Part shown: piece by piece, positions 43,484-52,410 of the stretch
How the letters are laid out: every line of letters starts with the position of its first letter
Position numbering within the stretch: the stretch's first letter is position 1
Source: Myxococcales bacterium
Lineage (GTDB): Bacteria; Myxococcota_A; Polyangia; Polyangiales; Ga0077539
Reading direction: 5' to 3'
Length of the DNA: 64,000 bases
NCBI GenBank assembly: GCA_030652255.1
Contig: JAUSAZ010000209.1
Location: forward strand, 35,465 to 99,464
Made by a program: the position numbers and the translations under genes
Notes under the pieces: model-generated
What the model was told of the DNA's origin: nothing
The model's database searches: none
The model's input: the letters and a program-made list of their open reading frames with translations, nothing else

Positions 43484-45233
43484 GGGCGTAGTCCACCGCG
43501 CGGGTCTCGCGCACGACCGTGACCTTCACCTGGCCCGGGTACGCGAGCTCGCTCTCGATCCTGCGGGCGATGTCCCGCGAGAGCGCGAGCGCCCCGGCGT
43601 CGTCGACCTCGCCGGGCTCCACCAGCACCCGCACCTCGCGCCCCGCCTGGATGGCGAAGGAGCGCTCCACGCCCTTGAAGGTCGAGCAGATGCGCTCGAG
43701 GTCTTCGAGGCGCCGCACGTAGCCCTCGAGCATCTCGCGCCGCGCGCCCGGCCGCGCCCCGCTGATGGCGTCCGCCGCGGCCGTCAGGTGCGCCAGCACG
43801 CTGCGCGGCGGCTCGTCGTCGTGGTGCGCCGCGATCGCGTTGACCACCATCTCGTCCTCGCCCGCCTTGCGCGCCATCTGCCCCCCGATGACCGCGTGGC
43901 CGCCCTCGACCTCGTGGGTCACGGCCTTGCCGATGTCGTGCAGGAGCCCCGCGCGCTTGGCCAGCTTCGGGTTGATGCCCATCTCCTGCGCCAGCAGCCC
44001 GCACATGTGCGCGACCTCCACCGAGTGCCGGAGGATGTTCTGCGCGTAGGAGTACCGGTACCGCAGCTGCCCGACGATCTTCGCGAGGTCGGGGTGCAGC
44101 CGCCCGATGCCGAGCTCCATCGCGGCCTGTTCGCCGGACTCCTTGATGGTGCGCTCGACCTCCTCCTTCGACTTCAGGAAGAACTCCTCGATCTTCGAGG
44201 GGTGGATGCGCCCGTCCTGGATGAGCCGCTCCAGCGTGAGCCGCGCCATCTCCCGGCGCACCGGGTCGAAGCTGCTCACCACGATGGTCTCCGGCGTGTC
44301 GTCGATCACCAGGTCGCACCCGGTGACCTCCTGGAAGGTGCGGATGTTGCGACCCTCTCTGCCGATGATGCGCCCCTTGAGCTCGTCGCTCGGCAGGTGC
44401 ACCGAGGTCACCGCGCGCTCGCCCGCGTACTCCCCCGCGTAGCGCTGCACCGCGATGCCGATCACCCGCTTGGCCCGCTTCTCGGCCTCCTCGCGCGCGA
44501 GGTCTTCGATCTGCTTGGCCTCGCGCGCCCCGGAGCGCCGCGCGTCGTCCATGATCTCGTCGATCACCCGGCTGCGCGCCTCGTCGCCCGTGAGCGCCGC
44601 GACCCGCTCCAGTGCCTCCTTCTCCGACGCCTTCACCGCCTCCAGCGCCGCGCCCCGCTCGGTCACCAGCTTCTCCGCCGCGGCCTCGCGCTGGGCCACC
44701 GCGCGCTCGCGCTCGGTCACCCCGCGGTCGCGGCTCGACAGCTCCGCCTCGCGCTGGGCCAGCCGCTGGTCCTTCTGGGTGACCGCGGCCTCCAGGAGCG
44801 CGAGGCGCTCGTCGCGGGCCTTCAGGTCACGGGTGAGCGCCTCGGCCTGCGCCCGCGCGTCGGCCACCACCTGCTGCGCCCGCTGTTGTGCCCGGGCCTC
44901 GACCTCCGCCCGCACCAGGTCGCGCGCCCGCGCGGTGGCCTCCTCCAGCGTCACCGCGGCCGCCCGCCGGTGCACGTCCGCCTGCTCGTGCGCGGCGCGG
45001 GCCTCGCCCCGGGCGGCCTCGATCACCTCGTGGAGCAGGGTCGCCTGCGTGGAGAGGGTCTCCACCCGGGCGAGGGCCTCGACGAGGGCCCGCTCGTGCG
45101 TCGAGCCCTCGGCGCGGGCGCCCGCGAGGTCACGGCGCAGGGTGTCCAGGTCGGCGTCGGCGCCCTTCGATCGAAGCGCCCAGGACGCGGCAGCGCCGGC
45201 GGCGGCGCCAGCGAGGAATGAGATCGGGGTCAT
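43479..45233 (-). CDS. rny: Ribonuclease Y
   Basis: This endoribonuclease initiates mRNA decay at the membrane. At 584 aa it has a short N-terminal hydrophobic anchor (FLAGAAAGAAASWAL), a very long coiled coil (about 25-270) rich in Glu/Arg/Ala, a KH domain (LKGRIIGREGRNIRTFQEVTG region) and an HD domain with LLHDIGKA and IAAHHDDEPP. The coiled coil is longer than in most Rny proteins, which are about 520 aa. It precedes no gene in its direction and follows the cyclo-ligase gene by 16 bp, so the two are cotranscribed. Its stop codon lies in the inverted repeat at 43483. Confidence 0.94.
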   Translation of the reverse strand: MTPISFLAGAAAGAAASWALRSKGADADLDTLRRDLAGARAEGSTHERALVEALARVETLSTQATLLHEVIEAARGEARAAHEQADVHRRAAAVTLEEATARARDLVRAEVEARAQQRAQQVVADARAQAEALTRDLKARDERLALLEAAVTQKDQRLAQREAELSSRDRGVTERERAVAQREAAAEKLVTERGAALEAVKASEKEALERVAALTGDEARSRVIDEIMDDARRSGAREAKQIEDLAREEAEKRAKRVIGIAVQRYAGEYAGERAVTSVHLPSDELKGRIIGREGRNIRTFQEVTGCDLVIDDTPETIVVSSFDPVRREMARLTLERLIQDGRIHPSKIEEFFLKSKEEVERTIKESGEQAAMELGIGRLHPDLAKIVGQLRYRYSYAQNILRHSVEVAHMCGLLAQEMGINPKLAKRAGLLHDIGKAVTHEVEGGHAVIGGQMARKAGEDEMVVNAIAAHHDDEPPRSVLAHLTAAADAISGARPGARREMLEGYVRRLEDLERICSTFKGVERSFAIQAGREVRVLVEPGEVDDAGALALSRDIARRIESELAYPGQVKVTVVRETRAVDYAR

Positions 45234-45249
45234 GGCGTGTGCGGCTCCA

Positions 45250-45876
45250 TCAGGGCGCGTCGTCGACGCGGTAGGTGTCTTCATCGGTCACCACGAAGTG
45301 CACGCGCTGGTCGTGCGCCTCGTCGGGGACCTCGGCGATCATCTGGAAGGCGAACACCGCCGCGACCCGCACCGCGCGGGGCATCAGGGTGAGGGTGTTG
45401 TCGTAGAGCGCGCGGCCGAAGCCGAGCCGGTGGCCGCGCGGGTCCATCGCGAGCGCCGGCACGATGACCACGTCGATGTCCGCGAGGTCGACCGCGGGCG
45501 CCTCGGCGGTGGGCTCGTCGATGCCGAAGGCCGACATCGCCGTGGGGTGCCGCTCGCCCGCGCGCACCAGCCAGCGGAACGTGAGCGAGCGCCCCTCGCC
45601 CACGACGGGCAGCGCGACGTCGAGGCCCCGGGCGACGGCGTCGTCGAGGAGGCCGCGGGTGTCGAGCTCGTCGGGCATCGAGGCGTAGAGCGCGACGGCC
45701 CGGGCGGCCTGCCAGCAGGGGAGGGCGACCACCCGGGCGGTGATGGCGGCCGAGCGGCGGGCGCGGGCGTCGGGCGGGAGCGACCCGCGGAGCTGGCGCA
45801 TCCGTTTTCGCAGGAGGGCCTTGGCGCGGGGTCGGAGCAGGCTCAAGGCTTCGGCGGAATAGGGGAGATCGGCCAT
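45250..45876 (-). CDS. 5-formyltetrahydrofolate cyclo-ligase
   Basis: This 208-aa protein converts 5-formyl-THF to 5,10-methenyl-THF using ATP. Recognisable parts are the basic RAKALLRKRMRQLR helix, VALYASMPDELDT, and the family motif PALAMDPRGHRLGFGRALYD, where the more usual GGGYYD is replaced by GRALYD. The start at 45876 gives a typical N-terminus. It is followed 16 bp later by rny, an arrangement common in many bacteria. I looked upstream for a 6S RNA gene, often found there, and saw no convincing one. Confidence 0.9.
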   Translation of the reverse strand: MADLPYSAEALSLLRPRAKALLRKRMRQLRGSLPPDARARRSAAITARVVALPCWQAARAVALYASMPDELDTRGLLDDAVARGLDVALPVVGEGRSLTFRWLVRAGERHPTAMSAFGIDEPTAEAPAVDLADIDVVIVPALAMDPRGHRLGFGRALYDNTLTLMPRAVRVAAVFAFQMIAEVPDEAHDQRVHFVVTDEDTYRVDDAP

Positions 45877-45972
45877 GGCTGGGGGGTGTCGATGGTAGGC
45901 CTGGAGGCATACCACGGGCGCCGTGCGTCTTGCCCGAGTGGACCAAGGTGCACTACACGGTGCGGCGAACAT

Positions 45973-45998
45973 CCGCGATCCGCCGGACGGATCTGCGG
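45973..45998 (+). promoter_or_regulatory. Strong hairpin in the thiC leader
   Basis: CCGCGATCCG and CGGATCTGCGG form a near-perfect stem with one bulge around CCGGA, ending about 36 nt before the thiC ATG. thiC leaders usually carry a TPP riboswitch, but the conserved CTGAGA and ACCTGATC blocks are not seen here. The role of this hairpin is unknown. Confidence 0.35.
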
Positions 45999-46034
45999 CG
46001 AGGCATCTCAAGACGGTTTCCCTGAGGAGCGACC

Positions 46035-47440
<1,406 letters not shown>

Positions 47441-47441
<1 letters not shown>

Positions 47442-47848
47442 TGGCGCGTGCCCGCGCGATCGCCCTGGCGCTCCCCCTCGCGCTCGCCGTCGCGTGCGGC
47501 CGCTCGGGCGTGCGCGAGTGGCGCCCCGAAGACCACGACAGCGGCGTCACCAGCGCCTCGCCCATCACCGCCGCGCCGACCAACGACGACCCGCACGCCA
47601 GCGCGCGCGTCCTCTTCGTCGCCCAGTGCGCCTCGTGCCACGGCGCCGGCGGGCGCGGCGACGGCCCGATGGCGGCGATGTTCCGCCCGGCGGACCTCTC
47701 CGCGGCGGCGCTCCAGTCGGCCCGCTCGGACGCCGAGCTCGCCGCGGCCATCACCAGCGGCCGCGGCCGCATGCCCGCCTTCGGTCAGGCCCTCCGCCCC
47801 GAGGCCGTCAGCGCCCTGGTGCGGCTCATCCGCTCCTGGCGCCGCTGA
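47441..47848 (+). CDS. Cytochrome c lipoprotein
   Basis: This 135-aa protein has a signal peptide ending in a lipobox-like ALAVACGR and one class I cytochrome c domain. The haem-binding motif is CASCH, and the distal Met is probably in RGRMPAFGQAL. It would be a periplasmic, membrane-tethered electron carrier. Its ATG shares one base with the thiC stop codon (TGATG), so the two are cotranscribed and probably translationally coupled, although no functional link is obvious. No oxidase or reductase gene is adjacent. Confidence 0.85.
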
Positions 47849-47867
47849 GCGCGCCGCTCTCTCCGCC

Positions 47868-48173
47868 CTACTCGATGATCGGGACGCCGTTGGCGGCGCT
47901 CTCGTTGACCATCTCCTTCAGGTCCTTGCCCACCTTGAAGAAGGGGAGCTTCTTGGCCGACACCTTCACGGGTCGCCGGGTGCGCGGGTTGCGGCCCAGG
48001 TACGGCTGGTACTCCCGGATCGAGAAGCTCCCGAAGCCGCGGATCTCGATGCCCTCCTCGGCCGCGAGCGCGTTGGCCATCGACTCGAAGATGGTGTTCA
48101 CCACCAGCTCGGCGCGGGTCTTGGAGATGCCCTGACGCTCCGCGATCACCTCGATGAGCTCTGACTTTGTCAT
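47868..48173 (-). CDS. IHF/HU family DNA-binding protein
   Basis: This 101-aa protein is a full-length HU/IHF-type DNA-bending protein. It has TKSELIEVIAERQGISKTRAE at the N-terminus and the beta-arm signature GFGSFSIREYQPYLGRNPRT. The acidic-start form and the PVKVSAKKLPFFKVGKDLK tail are closest to IHF beta. A perfect GGAGGG ribosome-binding site lies 4 nt before the ATG, one of the strongest in the window, consistent with high expression. It diverges from the amidohydrolase gene across 86 bp. Confidence 0.92.
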   Translation of the reverse strand: MTKSELIEVIAERQGISKTRAELVVNTIFESMANALAAEEGIEIRGFGSFSIREYQPYLGRNPRTRRPVKVSAKKLPFFKVGKDLKEMVNESAANGVPIIE

Positions 48174-48259
48174 CGCACCCTCCGATCCAGACTGCGTGCC
48201 GCAGCGCAGTGCCCGCCAGTTCGCCCGTCCAGCGACGGCGCGATACTACTGTCCGACCC

Positions 48260-49393
48260 ATGCCTGTCAAACGTGTCCGTCACCTCCTGCTGCTCGGCCT
48301 CGCGCTGGTCGCGTGCCGCCCCCGCGAGCGCCCCGCGAACGCCCCCGCGACCGCGCGAACGAGCGCCCCGGCGGTGACGCCGTACACCCGCGCGGCCTTC
48401 CCCGCGGTCGACGTGCACACGCACTTCGACCCCGGCGCCACGGCGCGCCAGCTCGGCATCATGGACGCGCAGAACATCCGCTACGCCGTCAACCTCTCCG
48501 CGGGCTGGGTGGGCCACGGGCTCGAGGAGGCGCTCGCCCAGCAGCGCGAGTCCGGCGGCCGCATCGTGCCCTTCTGCATGATCGACTGGCGGGGGGCGGG
48601 GTCCGACGGATGGGTCGCCGCGTCCATCGCCATCCTCGACGGCTGCGCGGCGGCGGGCGTGCGCGGGTGGAAGATCCCGAAGGTGCTCGGCCTCGGCGCG
48701 GGCGACGGCCGCGGCAACCGACTGCACGTCGACGACCCGATGCTCGACCCGATCTTCGAGCGGGCCGCCGCGCTCAACCTGGTGGTGCTCATCCACTCCG
48801 GCGACCCGCGGGCCTTCTTCGAGCCCAACACCCCCGCCAACGAGCGCTGGGACGAGCTGCGCGTGCACCCCGCGTGGAGCTTCGCCGACCCGATGTTCCC
48901 GCGGTGGGGTGAGATCCTCGGGGAGTTCGAGCGGCGCGTGCTGCGGCACCCGCGGCTGCGCTTCATCGGCGCCCACTTCGGCAACGCCGCGGAGGAGCCC
49001 GACCGCGTGGAGTCGCTCCTCGCCCGCGCCCCCAACTACTACATCGACACCTCGGCGCGCGTGCCGGAGTTCGGCCGGCACGACCCCGCCCGGATGCGCG
49101 CGTTCTTCCTCCGCTGGCAGGACCGCGTGCTCTTCGGCACCGACCTCGGCGTCGGCGCCGACCCCAACGACCTCATGCTCGGCTCCACCGGCGAGCAGCC
49201 GCCCACCGCCGACGAGATCACCCGCTTCTGGCGCTCGACGTGGCGCTACTTCGAGTCCAACGACCGCGCCTTCGAGCACCCGACGCCCATCCAGGGGCGA
49301 TGGACCATCTCGGGCGTGGGCCTGGCGCCCGAGGTGCTGCGCAAGGTCTACGGGGCCAACGCCGCGCGCCTGCTCGGGCTGCCCTGGCCGTAG
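48260..49393 (+). CDS. Amidohydrolase-family lipoprotein
   Basis: This 377-aa protein has a signal peptide with a lipobox (LALVACRP) and an amidohydrolase TIM barrel of the type 2 (metal-dependent) kind. The first metal motif is VDVHTHFDPG; later His/Asp residues occur in VVLIHSGDP, FIGAHFGNA and LFGTDLGVGADP. It would hydrolyse or decarboxylate a small substrate in the periplasm or on the outer membrane; the substrate is unknown. TACTGT lies 7 nt before the ATG. It ends 28 bp from the convergent enolase gene. Confidence 0.8.
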   Translation: MPVKRVRHLLLLGLALVACRPRERPANAPATARTSAPAVTPYTRAAFPAVDVHTHFDPGATARQLGIMDAQNIRYAVNLSAGWVGHGLEEALAQQRESGGRIVPFCMIDWRGAGSDGWVAASIAILDGCAAAGVRGWKIPKVLGLGAGDGRGNRLHVDDPMLDPIFERAAALNLVVLIHSGDPRAFFEPNTPANERWDELRVHPAWSFADPMFPRWGEILGEFERRVLRHPRLRFIGAHFGNAAEEPDRVESLLARAPNYYIDTSARVPEFGRHDPARMRAFFLRWQDRVLFGTDLGVGADPNDLMLGSTGEQPPTADEITRFWRSTWRYFESNDRAFEHPTPIQGRWTISGVGLAPEVLRKVYGANAARLLGLPWP

Positions 49394-49421
49394 CCGCGGT
49401 GATGGGAGGAGAGGGAGGCGG

Positions 49422-50702
49422 TCAGCGCGCCCGGAAGGCGCTGCGACCGAGGTACACGGCGCCGTCGGCGAGCTGCGCCTCGATGCGCAGGAGCTGGTTG
49501 TACTTGGCGGTGCGCTCGCCGCGCGACAGGCTGCCCGTCTTGATGAGGCCCGCGTTGGTGGCGACGGTGAGGTCGGCGATGAAGGTGTCCTCGGTCTCGC
49601 CCGAGCGGTGCGACACCACGGAGGTGTAGCCCGCGCGCGCCGCCATGCGCATCGTGGCCAGCGTCTCGGTGACCGTGCCGATCTGGTTGAGCTTGATGAG
49701 GATCGAGTTGGCGACCCCGTCGGTGATGCCCCGCTGGAGCCGCTCGGGGTTGGTGACGAAGAGGTCGTCGCCCACGAGCTGGGTGCCCGCGCCGAGCTGC
49801 GAGGTCAGGAGCTTCCACCCCTCCCAGTCGTCCTCGGCGGCGCCGTCTTCGATGGAGATGAGCGGGAAGCGCTCGGTCATCAGCCGGTAGCGCTCGAAGA
49901 GGGCCGCGGCGTCGAGGGTCTCGCCGTTCCATCGATAGCGCCGGGTCTTCGTGTCGAAGAGCTCGCTCGCGGCGACGTCGAGGGCGAGCGCGACCTCGGC
50001 GCCCAGCTTGTACCCCGCGTCGGTGACCGCGGCGGCCACGCGCTCGAGGGCCTCCTCGTTGTTCTTCAGCCGCGGGGCGAAGCCGCCCTCGTCGCCCACG
50101 GAGGTCGCGAGGCCCTCCTTCTTCAGCGTGCCCTTGAGCTTGTGGAAGATCTCCGCGCCGGCGCGGAGCGCGTCGGAGTAGCGGTCGAAGCCCACCGGGC
50201 AGACCATGAACTCCTGCACGTCGAGCCCGTTGTCCGCGTGGGCGCCGCCGTTGAGGATGTTCATCATGGGCACCGGGAGGGTGCAGGCGATGGTGCCGCC
50301 GAGGTACCGCCAGAGCGGGATGGACATCGACTCGGCGCCCGCCCGCGCGACCGCCATCGACACGCCGAGGATGGCGTTGGCGCCGTACTTCGACTTGTTG
50401 GGCGTGCCGTCGGCGTCGATCATCACCGTGTCGATGTGCTGCTGATCGAAGGCGTCGAGGTCTTCGATGGAGCGCCCCAGGAGGTGCACGTTCTCGACGG
50501 CCTTCAAGACCCCTTTGCCGCCGAAGCGCTTGTCGCCGTCGCGCAGCTCGAGGGCCTCGTGCTTGCCCGTGCTCGCGCCCGACGGGACCGCCGCGCGGCC
50601 GATGGCGCCGCCCTCCAGCTCGACCTCGACCTCGACGGTGGGATTGCCGCGAGAGTCCAGGATCTCCCGTGCGACGACATAACGGATCGCGGAATCACTC
50701 AT
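49422..50702 (-). CDS. eno: Enolase
   Basis: This 426-aa glycolytic enzyme interconverts 2-phosphoglycerate and phosphoenolpyruvate. Motifs are complete: ILDSRGNPTVEVEV, SGASTGKHEALELRDGD, GANAILGVSMAVARA, and the C-terminal signature ILIKLNQIGTVTETL followed by VVSHRSGETEDT. A GGAGACTGATCG sequence precedes the ATG. It is probably monocistronic, with an upstream gap of 69 bp to the repeat-only lipoprotein gene. Confidence 0.97.
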   Translation of the reverse strand: MSDSAIRYVVAREILDSRGNPTVEVEVELEGGAIGRAAVPSGASTGKHEALELRDGDKRFGGKGVLKAVENVHLLGRSIEDLDAFDQQHIDTVMIDADGTPNKSKYGANAILGVSMAVARAGAESMSIPLWRYLGGTIACTLPVPMMNILNGGAHADNGLDVQEFMVCPVGFDRYSDALRAGAEIFHKLKGTLKKEGLATSVGDEGGFAPRLKNNEEALERVAAAVTDAGYKLGAEVALALDVAASELFDTKTRRYRWNGETLDAAALFERYRLMTERFPLISIEDGAAEDDWEGWKLLTSQLGAGTQLVGDDLFVTNPERLQRGITDGVANSILIKLNQIGTVTETLATMRMAARAGYTSVVSHRSGETEDTFIADLTVATNAGLIKTGSLSRGERTAKYNQLLRIEAQLADGAVYLGRSAFRAR

Positions 50703-50771
50703 CGATCAGTCTCCAGTGGTTGGTGCGGTAGCCGTAGCAGCGCGTCCCCCGGCGTAGCGCCGGAGCATCGC

Positions 50772-51380
50772 TCAATCAGGGACGTCGTCCCCGGCGTCGG
50801 TGTCCCCGGCGTCGGCAGGTCCCGTGTCTTCGGGGCCGGTGTCCGCGGGCCCGGTGTCTTCCGGTCCCGTATCCGCGGGCCCGGTGTCCGCGGGCCCGGC
50901 GTCTTCCGGTCCGGTGTCCGCAGGACCAGTGTCTTCGGGGCCCGTGTCGGCAGGCCCGGTGTCCGCAGGACCAGTGTCCGCAGGCCCGGTGTCCATGGGC
51001 CCCGTGTCCACGGGCCCGGTGTCCGCCGGACCGGTGTCCATGGGCCCGGTGTCGGTGGGGCCGGTGTCCATCGGGCCGTTGTCTGCGGGCCCCGCGTCGG
51101 TCATCCCGCTGTCCGCGCCGGTGTCGGGCGTGCCCGCGTCCACCACGTCGATCGCCATCACGTCGACCGGGCCCGTGTCCGTCGCGCCGGTGTCGGTCGG
51201 CCGATCGACGAGCACCACGTCGACCCCGGCGTCATCGCCCGCGTCGGTCACGCCGCTGTCGACCACGCCCGCATCGGCGCCGCCGTCGAGGCGCCCCTCA
51301 TCGAAGCTCGCGATGAGCTGGCACCCGACCAGGGTCGCGAAGCCCAGGAGACCCATCAGCCATGGCAGTCGTCGTCTCAC
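50772..51380 (-). CDS. Repeat-only lipoprotein (Asp-Thr-Gly-Pro repeats)
   Basis: This 202-aa protein has a signal peptide with a lipobox (TLVGCQLIAS, Cys about residue 20). About 60 residues of Asp/Val/Thr-rich sequence follow. Then come about 25 units of a five-residue Asp-Thr-Gly-Pro-X repeat (X is Ala, Glu, Met or Val) that continue almost to the stop (GDTDAGDDVPD). No folded domain follows. In related organisms such repeats usually link the lipid anchor to a domain, so this is either a truncated gene or a pure spacer/brush protein. It lies 16 bp after the PEGA gene and is cotranscribed with it. Confidence 0.7.
   Translation of the reverse strand: MRRRLPWLMGLLGFATLVGCQLIASFDEGRLDGGADAGVVDSGVTDAGDDAGVDVVLVDRPTDTGATDTGPVDVMAIDVVDAGTPDTGADSGMTDAGPADNGPMDTGPTDTGPMDTGPADTGPVDTGPMDTGPADTGPADTGPADTGPEDTGPADTGPEDAGPADTGPADTGPEDTGPADTGPEDTGPADAGDTDAGDDVPD
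50800..51110. repeat. 15-bp tandem repeats coding for Asp-Thr-Gly-Pro-X
   Basis: About 20 copies of a 15-bp unit (GGTCCGGTGTCCGCG type on the + strand) fill the distal part of the repeat-only lipoprotein gene. Higher-order 30- and 45-bp periodicity is visible from alternating Ala/Glu units. The opposite strand is also open through the array, which is a compositional by-product. Confidence 0.85.
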
Positions 51381-51396
51381 GTAATCCGCGCCTCCG

Positions 51397-52377
51397 TCAG
51401 AACGTCACTCGAAGGCCGGTGCCGGTGAGCTGCAACCGCGCGGCGCTCGCGGCCGCGGGTGCGACCGCCTCGGAGCGCCCGCGGTCGGCGAAGTACACCA
51501 CCACCGCGACGCCCGCCGAGAGCAGCGCCGCCCCGAACCCGACGTCGGACAGGAGCGCGTTGCGCTGCCCCCGATCGAGCAGGTCTTGCGTCGGGGCGAG
51601 CTCGTAGTCGTTGGCGTCGGAGAGCGCCATGATGCCGAACACCGTGCCCGCCACCGCGGCCGCGCCCGCCACCGCCGTGGCGACCCAGACGGCCGAGCTC
51701 ACCCGTCGCCCGGTCACGGGCGGCGGCGGGGCGATCGCGCCTGACGGCGTGCGCTCGGGGGTGGCGCTGGCGGCCGCGGCGCCGTCGCGCTCGAGGGCCA
51801 CGCCGACCGAGAGGGCCACGCCGGGGCTCGTGTCGACCTCGCGCTCCGTCGCGCGGTAGCCCGGGAGGGTTGCGCTGACGCGGTGGTGCCCCGGGGCGAT
51901 GTCGACGTCGGCGGGGGTGCGCTGCGGCCGGGCCTCGCCGTCGACGGTGATCTGCGCGCCCTCCGGGACGCTCGTGACGGTCACCCGCGCGGGGCGCTGC
52001 CGGAGCGTCGCGAGCCGGGTCTCCAGCAGCGCGTGGTCGGACGCCGTCGGCAGCTCGCGGAGGTAGCGCTCGAGCGCCGCGATGGCCTCGGGCACGTGGC
52101 CCAGGCGCTCGTGGCACTCCGCGATGGGCTTGAGCACGACGGGGTTGGCGCGCATGGCGAAGGCGCGCTCGAAGGCCGCGAGGGCCTCGGCGAAGCGACC
52201 GGCGTTGAAGTGCTCGGTGCCCTCGGCGTAGGCGCGGCGCGCGTCGGCGAGGGCCTCGGGCGTAGCGGCGGCGGGCGTGGCCGCCGGCTGGGGCTGCGCG
52301 CCCGCGGGCGACGCGGCGCCGATGGCTGCGAGCAGGCCCGGGAGCAGCCAGATGCATTGCGTGCGGCGGGTCGACAT
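51397..52377 (-). CDS. TPR and PEGA domain protein
   Basis: This 326-aa exported protein has a cleavable signal peptide (residues 1-27, ending SPAGA). TPR helices follow at about 40-120 (AYAEGTEHFNAGRFAEALAAFERA). A PEGA domain lies at about 130-195 (VTSVPEGAQITVDGEARPQRTP), named after its Pro-Glu-Gly-Ala motif. Two hydrophobic helices follow near 228-250 and 275-297. PEGA proteins of this layout are common in myxobacteria and are thought to be surface or envelope proteins; the ligand is unknown. The repeat-only lipoprotein gene follows after 16 bp. Confidence 0.8.
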   Translation of the reverse strand: MSTRRTQCIWLLPGLLAAIGAASPAGAQPQPAATPAAATPEALADARRAYAEGTEHFNAGRFAEALAAFERAFAMRANPVVLKPIAECHERLGHVPEAIAALERYLRELPTASDHALLETRLATLRQRPARVTVTSVPEGAQITVDGEARPQRTPADVDIAPGHHRVSATLPGYRATEREVDTSPGVALSVGVALERDGAAAASATPERTPSGAIAPPPPVTGRRVSSAVWVATAVAGAAAVAGTVFGIMALSDANDYELAPTQDLLDRGQRNALLSDVGFGAALLSAGVAVVVYFADRGRSEAVAPAAASAARLQLTGTGLRVTF

Positions 52378-52410
52378 CGCCGGAACCCTACCTCAGCGGA
52401 CGCGAAAGGT

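Noticed and set aside
45877..46034. 6S RNA gene upstream of the cyclo-ligase
   Set aside because: 6S RNA is often found there, but I could not see a closing stem and central bubble of the right size. A covariance search would decide.
50800..51384. + strand gene of Ser-Ala-Gly-Pro-Val repeats
   Set aside because: It is the mirror of the Asp-Thr-Gly-Pro array. Only the minus strand has a signal peptide and lipobox.
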